Shown here one piece after another: positions 1 through 7,960 of a stretch of 64,000 nucleotides of DNA. Source of the DNA: Methylomonas fluvii. Its GTDB lineage: Bacteria > Pseudomonadota > Gammaproteobacteria > Methylococcales > Methylomonadaceae. Within the stretch, counting starts at the first letter, position 1, and every line of letters begins with the position of its first letter. Both the position numbers and the translations under genes were made by a program. Location: the NCBI RefSeq assembly GCF_014850975.1, contig NZ_JACXST010000001.1:620001-684000 (forward strand), given 5' to 3'. The notes under the pieces were generated by a model. It had not been told where the DNA came from, did not search any database, and saw nothing but the letters and a program-made list of their open reading frames with translations.

Positions 1-1336
1 TTTTCATGGTTGGAGCCAGAAGTACGCAGTCTTCCGTAGGCGTTGCTGCGCTTTTGTTGATGGTTTCCATCAACGTTTCTAGTTCCAATTTGGAATATTG
101 CCATGTTGTACAGTAGCCCCTACGCGGAGCCACTTCAAATTTAAAACAGCCATTATTTTGCAATTGTAGAAATTGCGCCTTGGTCACACCCAGGATGTTG
201 GCAGCCTCGTACGCTGTCACAAGCCCCTTTAGATGTGGCAGAATCTTCTCCAAGTCAGGGCGATAAACCGAGCACATACTGTACTCGGTATTGGTTTGTT
301 CAAGATGAACAGCGACTTGTTTATCTATAATCGCTCGATTTAGCTCCGATGGCGCTAGATTGTATTCCCTACATGCCCGGCTAAACGAATACCACCGTTG
401 CATTTTCTTGGCATCAGGGCTGAATAAGGTATTCTTTTTCGTGATGTCGCGGATCAAATTTTCCGTGGCGTATTGTTCGACAATTTCCTTTAACCGCTGA
501 AACAACGGTTCAGGAAATTCATTGAAAAATTGTCGGTAAAAATACACCAGCCTTTTTTGCTGAATGCCAATAAAACTGGCTCGGGCAAGATGTATCGTTT
601 GCAAGTACCGCCAAAATCCGTTCTGGTCGGAAAACAAGGCATCAGCACATTGTTTTGTCCTCACGCTAAAGTCAGCCATGTGCTCGAAGGTCTGGCGACC
701 AGGTTTAGCCGAATCCTCCCCGATTGCCAGCCAACTCATTAAGAACACCAATAATTCGTAACGTCGAGCCAATGGCAACCACTGCGATGTATCGAAGAAC
801 GGATGGTCGCCGGTCAACATACCCGTCTCCAAAAACTGTTGCAACCGAATCACCGCTATCGGCGCAGGTTTGGTTTCGGCTCTGGCAAGATATTCCAAAC
901 ACTTGCTGGAATTCTTGCGCGGACCATGAAAACGGTATGGCTTTTGGCAATGAGGGCACAAGTCCTTTAACCATATTCGATGCTGTATGCAGGCAACCGA
1001 TATTTTAAGTTGCCAGCTAATTCGCCAGTAGTTCTCTTCCTGTAAACAAATTGGGCAATAACGGAGCCACTTGGAATTCAGATGGGTTTTCGGTAATGCG
1101 CAGATCTGACTAAGATGGTAGGCTGTACTTTCAAACCCGGTCCATTCAGTGTCAAAACAGGCTTGATACAATTTTTCAAAATCGACAGTTTTTCCGCCTT
1201 TGCCCTCCAACAACCACCGGTACGACGAATAAGTATTCTTATCGGCCAATCGCGTTAGGTAACTAATCGGGTTTTCATCAAAATAGCAATTGGTCCGAAG
1301 AGGCGGGCAAATCAGAGATAATTGGGTATCGCTCAT
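1..1336 (-). CDS. tniQ: TniQ/TnsD-family target-selection protein, partial (runs off the left edge)
   Basis: The reading frame stays open for 445 codons to the window edge. It starts at an ATG that overlaps the tnsC stop as ATGA, with AGGAG just upstream. TniQ/TnsD proteins choose the insertion site of Tn7-like transposons and hand it to the TnsC ATPase. The typical N-terminal zinc ribbon is present: C94-x2-C97, C116-x2-H119 and C127-x2-C130, embedded in RYCPIC, ACIQH and LCPHC. The remainder is helical and unassigned, as expected for the DNA-recognition part of TnsD-like members. The length already exceeds a minimal ~400-residue TniQ, so a DNA-binding TnsD-type selector is likely; the C-terminus is missing. 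It is the last visible gene of a tnsA-tnsB-tnsC-tniQ operon. Confidence 0.88.
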   Translation of the reverse strand, partial: MSDTQLSLICPPLRTNCYFDENPISYLTRLADKNTYSSYRWLLEGKGGKTVDFEKLYQACFDTEWTGFESTAYHLSQICALPKTHLNSKWLRYCPICLQEENYWRISWQLKISVACIQHRIWLKDLCPHCQKPYRFHGPRKNSSKCLEYLARAETKPAPIAVIRLQQFLETGMLTGDHPFFDTSQWLPLARRYELLVFLMSWLAIGEDSAKPGRQTFEHMADFSVRTKQCADALFSDQNGFWRYLQTIHLARASFIGIQQKRLVYFYRQFFNEFPEPLFQRLKEIVEQYATENLIRDITKKNTLFSPDAKKMQRWYSFSRACREYNLAPSELNRAIIDKQVAVHLEQTNTEYSMCSVYRPDLEKILPHLKGLVTAYEAANILGVTKAQFLQLQNNGCFKFEVAPRRGYCTTWQYSKLELETLMETINKSAATPTEDCVLLAPTMK

Positions 1337-2307
1337 AGCCGCTCCTTTTTTCTCGCCTTTGCCAACTCCACAGCCGGCGCTTTGTAAAACACCATGCCGC
1401 GTTGGTCGAAGCGTTGACCAAAAAAGTCAGTATGAAAGGGATTCAATTTGCCGACGCCTTCCACCCAAATCGATTCGCTGAACGCTGCTTGCAAACAATG
1501 GTGGTCGATGCCCGACAACTCTAGGTTCACTGCAATTTGATAAGCGCCCAGCATCAACTTGACCATATAGTCCATGATGCCATTAGTCGCGAAATGCAAT
1601 TGCCGGGCAATCCCGTCCTGCTGCAAGTCCAGCGGCTTCGGTAAGCCGAGCGTGGCGTCGATCTTTTTAATGACGCCTAGAAAGTGACTGCGACTGGTAG
1701 GACATTCGAGATCAAAAGGTTTGAGGTCGATTCGCCGACTAAAGCGGCGGCGAAGCTGTTCGTTGGAATCGAGAATGATTTGGGTGCGCTCCAAGCCCAT
1801 GATCACGGTCGAAATCTGGGCTTTATCGATCAAGGTCTTAAGCCAATCGGCGACTTCGGCCGGCGCTCGCTTATTTCCTCGGTCGATGAAATGCTGCATC
1901 TCGTCGAACACAATCAGTTTGACGTCACAAACCTTGATAAGATGCAGAATGCGAGTGGTTTTATCTATCGCCGAGCCTCGATGAAACAGTGGATCGCCCA
2001 GGTACACCAAGATCTCTTCGGCGAGATTTTTGATGGTGGGCAATGCGGGAATATTAATGGCTAACACCGGGATACTACGATGATCGTCCGTCTCTACCGG
2101 CGGGAATTCTTTCACCAACATATCCATCAACGTGGTTTTTCCAGTCCCCGAAGGACCGACCAGCCAATAGTTCTTGGATAGCCCGGTTTGCTGATTAAAC
2201 AGGTAGGCATTCCTCAGCGCTTGATAGGCTTGGTTAAAGCCCGGATGTTTAATGATCAGGCGTGATAAGTTGGCCCAGGTCTGATTCAATTCGTTCTGTT
2301 CAATCAT
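1333..2307 (-). CDS. tnsC: TnsC-like AAA+ ATPase, Tn7-like transposition regulator
   Basis: TnsC-type ATPases form filaments on target DNA and link the target selector to the transposase. This 324-residue protein has Walker A GPSGTGKT at about 51-58, Walker B LIVFDE at 131-136 followed by MQHF (the TniB/TnsC style), and an arginine-rich sensor region (QLRRRFSRR). I chose the internal ATG at 2307 because AAGGAGG lies 5-6 bases upstream; the longer frame would add 20 residues without an obvious ribosome site. The start overlaps the end of the TnsB tail frame by 8 bases and the stop overlaps tniQ by 4, so translation is probably coupled along the operon. The family assignment is firm. Confidence 0.9.
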   Translation of the reverse strand: MIEQNELNQTWANLSRLIIKHPGFNQAYQALRNAYLFNQQTGLSKNYWLVGPSGTGKTTLMDMLVKEFPPVETDDHRSIPVLAINIPALPTIKNLAEEILVYLGDPLFHRGSAIDKTTRILHLIKVCDVKLIVFDEMQHFIDRGNKRAPAEVADWLKTLIDKAQISTVIMGLERTQIILDSNEQLRRRFSRRIDLKPFDLECPTSRSHFLGVIKKIDATLGLPKPLDLQQDGIARQLHFATNGIMDYMVKLMLGAYQIAVNLELSGIDHHCLQAAFSESIWVEGVGKLNPFHTDFFGQRFDQRGMVFYKAPAVELAKARKKERL

Positions 2308-2569
2308 GATCAGCCTCCTTACTATCCACGTCAAAGTCAGGAATATCGAGCACTTGATAATCCTCATCGGAGGGTTTATTGATTTTTTCCGGCAATGTGT
2401 TGGATGTGAACGGCGTTTCTTGCAGTGCTTTGGTATCGTAGCGAGCCGCTTTTTTACGCTGGCTGAGTTTCTTGCTGGTGTTAGCCATCGCGATAAGCTG
2501 ACGCAGCTTTTCCTTACCGCGCTGGTAAAGACTCACATCCACACGCTCCGCACTGGTTTGGTTGGCATG
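2300..2569 (-). pseudogene. C-terminal tail of TnsB, cut off by an in-frame amber codon
   Basis: Immediately after the TAG at 2570-2572 that ends the TnsB frame, the same frame stays open for 89 more residues (HANQTSAER... to ...DSKEADHD). It crosses the TnsB-to-tnsC gap and overlaps the tnsC start. The junction LLIR-stop-HANQ reads like an uninterrupted Mu/Tn7 transposase segment, and the tail is charged, ending with LDIPDFDVD plus acidic residues. In Tn7-like systems the TnsB C-terminus contacts TnsC. The segment could be lost, be made by amber readthrough, or be made separately from GTG codons at 2542 or 2536 (GGAG lies 9 bases before the latter). A single base change from CAG, AAG or GAG would explain the stop. 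Confidence 0.75.
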
Positions 2570-4243
2570 CTACCGAATCAATAGATGCTGGGCCAGGGTG
2601 AGATTATTGGCGTACTCCGGATAGGTGCAGGGCACGGTGAAATAATCACCTTGTTGTTCATCGAACACCCAAATGGCGCCCAGGTCTTCCGGGTTGATGC
2701 GGATGGTGGCCGATCCAACACCGCGTTTGCGCAACACCGCCAGTTCCGCCGAGTTGTACATCAGACCTTTGAATTGCACGCCTTCGTGATTCAGCTTACG
2801 GGTTTTCTGAATAGCCAATATCAAGTCCAGCTTTTCCTTGCTTTCCGGCAGTACAGGCTCGATGATTTTCAGACCATCTTGCCAGGCCAGCGCCGGAGTG
2901 ATGCCCAAGCTTTTGTGACGGGCCTGGCTATAGACATCAATGACCCAGACATGAAGCAGCTTTTTAAACTCGGCCAGGGTCATGTTCGCAGAATTTTCGG
3001 CGTCGTAATCCCCGCGCTCGGTAATATTAGAGAACGTGGTTCCGGCAATTTTGTGGCTCAGTTGCCGATTAAACTTCCCTAAGAATCGCTCGATGGCACC
3101 TTTGTAGTGCGGCTGCTTTTTGGGGCAGTAGATGATTTCGATATTCAACTCAGCGCACATGCGTTTCAATTGCTCCGAATGGAATTCCAGACCGTTATCG
3201 CAGACCAGTGTGACCATGATGCCGTATGCAAGCCATTGGCATTCAACGTCCGGATACTGCTGGGCCACATAGTTTTTGGGCAGGATGGCATGCCGTAGCG
3301 CACGCATGACGGCCAGTTCTGACGGTGGCTCAAAGCCGATTTCAAAACCCAACGGTAACCTGGAATAGCGATCAAGAATGAATGTCACCGTGGGTCGACC
3401 AATGGTTAATCCGGTCAGATCATCAATGAGCAATAAATCCAAGGGCGTATGGTCAACTTCCGCCCGCTCCAAGATATATTTCGGTTCCGGGCCTCTGCCC
3501 GTTGCCCGGAAATGTTTGTCGGCCGCTTGCTTGCCTTTCCGAGCCGCCATGACCAAGTATTCATCATAGGTGCCAACGTAACGGTAGACGGTTGCTCGGC
3601 TGGGAATAGCGAGCGGGGTATTTCGATTGACGTTTAGTGCCTTAATTTTACGAGCCAATGCCTCATAGACATCATTAACACTATTGCCTTCGGGTTTTAG
3701 ATAGATTTCTTCGACGAGCTGTTGAACCAAATTCTCCAGCTCTTTAACAATCTGGCGTTTATTTTTTGGGCCCTTGGCATATTTCACTAGAGCGGTAACC
3801 GAGCGATCTGCTTTTATCCAGCGTTTCCGCCAGCGATATAGACTGATTGTTGAAGGAGGAGCGCAGTCACCACTCTCATCAGACACTAACGTTATTACTC
3901 TGGATAAACCGGAACATGTGATTGCTTCTCCCAATAATTCATCGGCTTTTTTCAAGTATTTCAGCCGATAATAGACTTGTTGCTGTATCGACTCAGGATA
4001 TGAAGATAAGTCCGGCTCAATCCGCTGCTTACTTTCCGGTGTCGCTGTTATGATCTGCTGACCGCCTAATATCAGTTCTCCAGAGCTGATAAAACCTAGC
4101 AGCGTGGTTTTGATATAACTGACTAATGACAAATCACTTTTGCGCTCTAACTGGCATTGACCATCCTCAAGCATGCGGATTAGACGGTACGGCACATTGT
4201 TTAAAATCAGGTCCTGTCCGGTATGTAAAGAAGCAAGTTTCAT
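2570..4243 (-). CDS. tnsB: TnsB-like DDE transposase, main body, ends at a premature amber codon
   Basis: TnsB is the strand-transfer transposase of Tn7-like elements; it binds the transposon ends and joins 3' ends to target DNA. In this 557-residue frame the catalytic triad is clear: D264 (AEVDHTPLD), D349 (LVCDNGLEF) and E385 (YKGAIERF), giving the usual DD(35)E spacing. N-terminal helix-turn-helix segments (SLYRWRKRW, SRATVYRYV) precede the RNase-H fold, and a Mu-type beta-barrel region follows. The ATG at 4243 is preferred over an upstream ATG because GGAG precedes it; this leaves a 77-base overlap with tnsA. The frame ends with TAG right after HLLIR, where related transposases normally continue, and homologous-looking sequence goes on in the same frame. 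Confidence 0.88.
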   Translation of the reverse strand: MKLASLHTGQDLILNNVPYRLIRMLEDGQCQLERKSDLSLVSYIKTTLLGFISSGELILGGQQIITATPESKQRIEPDLSSYPESIQQQVYYRLKYLKKADELLGEAITCSGLSRVITLVSDESGDCAPPSTISLYRWRKRWIKADRSVTALVKYAKGPKNKRQIVKELENLVQQLVEEIYLKPEGNSVNDVYEALARKIKALNVNRNTPLAIPSRATVYRYVGTYDEYLVMAARKGKQAADKHFRATGRGPEPKYILERAEVDHTPLDLLLIDDLTGLTIGRPTVTFILDRYSRLPLGFEIGFEPPSELAVMRALRHAILPKNYVAQQYPDVECQWLAYGIMVTLVCDNGLEFHSEQLKRMCAELNIEIIYCPKKQPHYKGAIERFLGKFNRQLSHKIAGTTFSNITERGDYDAENSANMTLAEFKKLLHVWVIDVYSQARHKSLGITPALAWQDGLKIIEPVLPESKEKLDLILAIQKTRKLNHEGVQFKGLMYNSAELAVLRKRGVGSATIRINPEDLGAIWVFDEQQGDYFTVPCTYPEYANNLTLAQHLLIR

Positions 4244-4949
4244 GATGGTCTCCAATAGCTGAGGTAAAAAGTGGGCTGGTGTTGTCGAGCGGTTGGTCAA
4301 AGTCAAAGCCGATATGCAATTGCGCAATAAGGGCAAAGGCCGTAGACCGGAAACCCAAAAATCGACTTAAAGCTTCCAAGGTTGGATCAGTTGTCTGTTC
4401 CACCCAAGCCTTGGCTTGTTCGGAAATATGAGGGGGAATCTGGAAACGCAGATACGGTCTTAGATTTGAAAAATTCCGGATTCGATGGGGAAAATTCAAT
4501 TCGTCTTCGGTCAAGACGATGAAGTGGTAGCCTTTTTCGGCCAGAAACTGGTTGGCTACCTGTAGCCGCTCCAGTACTTTCAGCGTGAACAACTTAGATA
4601 ACGGCTTTACTTCAACGTAACAAATTTCGCCGTTCTGCAAGGTCAGCTCAAAGTCCGGCGTATATCGGAACATTCCCTTTGATGCTGGTAGGTAGAAGGT
4701 TTGCGGCTGCTCCCTAAATGCCTTGACCACTGGGGAAAACTCAAAGTGGTAACAAGCTTTTTGTTCCAGTTGTGATTCCCACGCAACCATGCGATTCATC
4801 TTGGTCGATGAGTGTTGACCACGGACCAGTCCCCGAGAACGTGTCACGGGCTCTCTTGCCCGCTCGGCTTTGGGTTGTGGCGTAATATTCAGGCGCAACG
4901 CGGCACCCTGGCCGGCGCTATTGCGCCCGCCATACGAATTTATAGACAT
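4167..4949 (-). CDS. tnsA: TnsA-like endonuclease
   Basis: TnsA cuts the 5' ends of the transposon, which makes cut-and-paste transposition possible together with TnsB. The 260-residue product shows a PD-(D/E)XK core: E58/E62 in WESQLE, D99 in RYTPDFEL, and E113-V-K115 in CYVEVKP. A C-terminal helical region follows (the TnsA C-domain, which contacts TnsC in Tn7). The start ATG has AAGGA 7 bases upstream. The last 25 residues overlap tnsB in another frame and look atypical (HHETCFFTYRTG), so the natural end may have been shifted by a frameshift. Presence of an intact catalytic site implies cut-and-paste rather than copy-in behaviour. Confidence 0.88.
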   Translation of the reverse strand: MSINSYGGRNSAGQGAALRLNITPQPKAERAREPVTRSRGLVRGQHSSTKMNRMVAWESQLEQKACYHFEFSPVVKAFREQPQTFYLPASKGMFRYTPDFELTLQNGEICYVEVKPLSKLFTLKVLERLQVANQFLAEKGYHFIVLTEDELNFPHRIRNFSNLRPYLRFQIPPHISEQAKAWVEQTTDPTLEALSRFLGFRSTAFALIAQLHIGFDFDQPLDNTSPLFTSAIGDHHETCFFTYRTGPDFKQCAVPSNPHA

Positions 4950-4959
4950 AACGATTCCT

Positions 4960-4973
4960 TACCGTGTTCGGTA
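4960..4973. promoter_or_regulatory. Short palindrome in the tnsA leader
   Basis: TACCG-TGTT-CGGTA is a perfect 5-bp inverted repeat 11 bases upstream of the tnsA start, adjoining its AAGGA ribosome site. It could be an operator for the neighbouring XRE protein or a small leader hairpin. The remaining 4974-5115 stretch shows no other gene. Function is a guess. Confidence 0.3.
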
Positions 4974-5115
4974 ATGAAGTTTTCTGTAGGTGGTAAGTTG
5001 TGCCAGGGTAGGCTTGACGAGAACCGTAAGCGGGGAGATACTAAACTTTCCAGGGCGGAGTATCTACTTCGCTTGCAGTGCGGGGCAAGCCATCTGGTTT
5101 GTTCCGTGCTGCACT

Positions 5116-5508
5116 TTACATATCGATTCTCCTTATTTTGGATTGTTTACTTGTAGGTGTACCTAGGGCGAGGACATTCAAGATTATCGCAACTTGTAAT
5201 TCGGTTAACCTTCCCAGTTGTTTCCGCAATTCGTTGATCATCCGATATTCAACAAGCATCATGCCATCCGGTAATTGAAATGACTTTTGGGACTGTTCTA
5301 CACTGTCCCATAAGGAAGCTTGCTCATCTTTGTCCAAATCCAAAGCGATAATCAGCTTATCCAATACTTGTTTCGATGGCGGTGCTTTTCGGCCTTTTTC
5401 CAGTGAACTGATGTAACAAGCCTGAACACCCAAATCTGTAGCCAATTGTTTTTGTTGCAATTGGCGACTTCGCCTGGTTTTCTCTAAAAAGAGACCGAAT
5501 GGGGTCAC
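5116..5508 (-). CDS. XRE-family helix-turn-helix regulator of the transposon
   Basis: The 130-residue protein has an N-terminal XRE/Cro-type HTH at about residues 5-60 (LQQKQLATDLGVQACYISSLEKGRKAP), followed by a helical C-terminal segment of unknown role. XRE repressors commonly accompany Tn7-like transposition genes, and this gene lies directly upstream of tnsA on the same strand with a 166-base gap. It is therefore the likely regulator of the tns genes and perhaps of itself. The GTC/TTGTCA-type repeats at 5591-5635 upstream are candidate operators. No toxin partner is visible next to it. Confidence 0.75.
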   Translation of the reverse strand: MTPFGLFLEKTRRSRQLQQKQLATDLGVQACYISSLEKGRKAPPSKQVLDKLIIALDLDKDEQASLWDSVEQSQKSFQLPDGMMLVEYRMINELRKQLGRLTELQVAIILNVLALGTPTSKQSKIRRIDM

Positions 5509-5590
5509 AATGCTTCCTGATCCAAGTAACGTGCGACGAGGTTAATGAATTTTTTTCTGATTTGCAAATTCACTTTTCAAAAAAAATTAT

Positions 5591-5635
5591 TTGTCAAGTA
5601 TTTTTACCTGACAAGTAAGCTTTTTTACCGGACAA
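5591..5635. promoter_or_regulatory. Operator-like repeat cluster between divergent XRE genes
   Basis: TTGTCAAGTA (5591-5600) and TACCTGACAA (5605-5614) form a 10-bp inverted repeat with one mismatch. A second direct copy, TACCGGACAA, lies at 5626-5635, exactly 21 bp (two helical turns) from the first. The cluster sits in an AT-rich stretch between the leftward XRE gene ending upstream of tnsA and the small rightward XRE gene at 5652. It most likely binds one or both of these regulators; the 21-bp phasing could also fit transposase binding sites. Confidence 0.5.
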
Positions 5636-5651
5636 GGTCCAACTCAGAAAA

Positions 5652-5819
5652 ATGCGTGGCTGGTCTCAAGAACAGCTCGCACCGGAATGCGGCATGGCAC
5701 GAAGTTATTTGGGCGGAGTAGAGCGGGGAAAAAGAAACATCGCCTTACTGAATATTTGCAAATTAGCTGATGCGTTATCGGTCTCGCCAGCAGAAATGCT
5801 AAAGTTTCAAAGCAATTAA
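5652..5819 (+). CDS. Small XRE/controller-protein-like HTH, probably N-terminally shortened
   Basis: This 55-residue frame encodes an HTH of the type seen in restriction-modification controller proteins: WSQEQLAPECGMARSYLGGVERGKRNI followed by a helix ending in PAEMLKF. Typical members begin about ten residues earlier. Frame-consistent codons upstream (DKVQLRK) look homologous but have no start codon before a TAA at 5616, and the ATG lacks a clear ribosome site. It is either a shortened but working gene or a fragment. Its position beside an hsdR remnant suggests it once served a restriction system. Confidence 0.5.
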   Translation: MRGWSQEQLAPECGMARSYLGGVERGKRNIALLNICKLADALSVSPAEMLKFQSN

Positions 5820-5863
5820 ACGCGAGGCCTTAGATTTCAACTCCGATTCGATAGGAAAAATTC

Positions 5864-6082
5864 TCAGTAGTACTGCCGAATATAGCTATACGCCTTCTCA
5901 AACAGCTCCTCACCGGCATGCAGTTTGTATTTGAACAAGGATTTTCGTAGCGCCTTTTTGACCTCCCGCTCGCCGGCCAGGGTATTTTGCCAACCGGGAA
6001 AACGCACCAGCCGGACGATTTCGTCGATGTCCACCAGCAGGCGTTCAATAATAATTGGTGTATCGGCGATGACAAACCTTCG
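5864..6082 (-). pseudogene. hsdR: hsdR fragment: C-terminus of a type I restriction endonuclease subunit
   Basis: The minus strand encodes 72 residues that read as the end of HsdR: VIADTPIIIERLLVDIDEIV, then RFPGWQNTLAGEREVKKALRK, FKYKLHAGEELFEKAYSYIR and a final QYY stop. These match the well-known HsdR C-terminal pattern (GWQ.T..GEREVKKALRK, LF.KAY.YI..YY). Upstream the frame meets a stop at 6083-6085 and no other HsdR sequence is present, so only the tail survives. It marks a deletion or replacement in which the defence operon to the right took over the place of a type I restriction locus. Confidence 0.75.
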
Positions 6083-6196
6083 TTACAGTTGTAGAGCTGG
6101 GTTTGAAATGGCTTACTGGAAAATTTTCTTCACTTAAGAGGCTGTTACTTAGGTAGTAAAACCCAGTTTCAACAATAAAAACTCATTTAATTTCAG

Positions 6197-7960
6197 TTAC
6201 GTAGCCGCTCTAATGGAAGTAATCAATGGTGATTCTACGGAATCGTAGATAAGATGAACCTGTGTTTTAGCACGGGTTAAGCCAACATAGAAAAGGCGTG
6301 ATGCCTCTTTCAACTGCTCGTCGGTTCTATCAAACCCACTTGGGAATACACCATTCTCCAACCCTATCATTATGACCGCTTGGAACTCTAGCCCTTTCGA
6401 GCTGTGCAGCGTCATCAAGTTGAGCTGATCCGGACTCTTACCCTGATTCCCAAAGATTTCGACCGTGAAACCCTGCAAAATCCCACCTTTCGCTGCGGCA
6501 TTTATCAGTTCTTCGAGGTTGTCTTTCTCGTCGGCGAGACCAGGCTCTTGTTCGAGCATTTCATTCAGCACATCACGACGTAGCGCCAAGATCCAACGGT
6601 GCAAAGGCAACGCGCCGCCCCGTAGCGAAAACAGGGCCGTAATTAAGTGCTTGCGAGCGGTCAACAATTCGGACTCATTCATCACTGAGCGGTACATGCG
6701 CCGCCATGCTTTTAGCAGCTGAGAAAGAGACACTTCTCCAGTCTGCCAACCTCCCGAGCACCAACGTGCTGCATCCATGAGCCACTCGCTCAAGCGTGTG
6801 CGCTTGATGGGCGAGCCGTTATCAAGCCGAAAATATCTCAGACTAAGAGCATCCGCCGCCTGTGCAATCGGTGAACCCTCATTAAGCGTCCGGTATAGTA
6901 GCGCTATATCTCCTGGCACCCACGAGGGATTCGCCTTCAGCAACGCTGGCACCAGCATCTGGAGTGCATAGTCCGCCTGCTCGCGGATGCCACACTCTAG
7001 GCGGTGAATCTGAATTTCGCCAGACCTCCCATCATGAGACTGGAACTCTGCCGGCTCAGGTAAAAGAGCCATGGAGGCAGCAATGATTCGATCTGCGCAA
7101 CGGTAGTTCAACTTGAGTGCAACCGACTCCATTTGCCGGAGACCAGCCAAGGCTCTCAACAGACCCGGCTGAGCACCAGTGAATCCATAAATGGACTGGT
7201 CCGGGTCACCCACAGCAACGATTCGAACTCCCGCCCGAAGCAGTGCTAACACGATCCGATGCAGGGGTAAGCCGAGGTCCTGATATTCGTCGATCACGAC
7301 CACCGGATACTTCGCCCGAATGGCGCGCCGGATCCACTCGTGCTTCTCGATAAGCTGCAAGCCGGCGAGAACCAGTCCGTCAAAGTCGATCAGGCCATTC
7401 TGTAGAAGCAAGGTTTCATAGGCCTCGACTACCTCCGTTTCTCGGCCGTCCCACGCATGCCACTCGTCGCTGCCGCGATCTGGAATGGTGCGCCTTAGCT
7501 TGTCGCTGGCGATACGAAACCACCCTGGCGCATTCCCACCCAGTTGTCTGCGATAGGCATCGCCAAATAGCGATCTCGCCTGCCTTGGCGAAGCCACAAC
7601 CAAGGGATTGGGAACATCGAGCCCTGCCATCGCGGCGTAAGGCAACACCAGCTCAGTCAGACAGAATGAGTGGACGGTGGATAGAGAGAGACGATCACCG
7701 TCATCCACACCTAGCTTGGTTAACCGCGATCGCAACTCGCCGACACAAGCATTACTATAGGTGATGCATGCGATGCGGCGTGGACGGCGCACATCCTCAG
7801 CAATCAGTTGGGCGATCTTGACGGTGATCGTCTTAGTCTTGCCACTTCCAGGACCTGCCAGAATGACGCAGTTCCCCGATGACCGGTAAGCTCGCCACTG
7901 GTCTTCGTTTCCTCTCAAATCTTCTGCAACCTTGAGATAGGGCGGCGCCAGAGCACTCAT
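6197..7960 (-). CDS. UvrD/PcrA-like superfamily 1 helicase, GajB-type
   Basis: This 587-residue protein has the SF1 helicase motifs: AGPGSGKTKT (motif I), VVVIDEYQDLG (II), GDPDQSIYGFTGA (III), LKLNYRC (IV), LMTLHSSKGLEFQAV (V) and LFYVGLTRAKTQVHLIY (VI). In Gabija defence, a UvrD-like GajB works with the OLD-family nuclease GajA. The start at 7960 overlaps the stop of the upstream ATPase-nuclease gene as ATGA, indicating a coupled operon; a longer frame begins at 8011. It is somewhat longer than typical GajB. A general repair helicase is unlikely given the neighbourhood. Confidence 0.78.
   Translation of the reverse strand: MSALAPPYLKVAEDLRGNEDQWRAYRSSGNCVILAGPGSGKTKTITVKIAQLIAEDVRRPRRIACITYSNACVGELRSRLTKLGVDDGDRLSLSTVHSFCLTELVLPYAAMAGLDVPNPLVVASPRQARSLFGDAYRRQLGGNAPGWFRIASDKLRRTIPDRGSDEWHAWDGRETEVVEAYETLLLQNGLIDFDGLVLAGLQLIEKHEWIRRAIRAKYPVVVIDEYQDLGLPLHRIVLALLRAGVRIVAVGDPDQSIYGFTGAQPGLLRALAGLRQMESVALKLNYRCADRIIAASMALLPEPAEFQSHDGRSGEIQIHRLECGIREQADYALQMLVPALLKANPSWVPGDIALLYRTLNEGSPIAQAADALSLRYFRLDNGSPIKRTRLSEWLMDAARWCSGGWQTGEVSLSQLLKAWRRMYRSVMNESELLTARKHLITALFSLRGGALPLHRWILALRRDVLNEMLEQEPGLADEKDNLEELINAAAKGGILQGFTVEIFGNQGKSPDQLNLMTLHSSKGLEFQAVIMIGLENGVFPSGFDRTDEQLKEASRLFYVGLTRAKTQVHLIYDSVESPLITSIRAAT

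Noticed and set aside
705..1008. Open frames on both strands inside the first 1.3 kb
   Set aside because: They are shadows of the tniQ frame, which is open to the window edge and has the zinc-ribbon motifs.
6100..6196. Possible left end of a Gabija-only cassette (AAAACTCATTTAATT near 6173)
   Set aside because: Only a few positions fit the TTTCAnnAATTnTGAGATTT repeat; no second site or inverted partner is convincing, so the defence operon is not called a separate mini-element.
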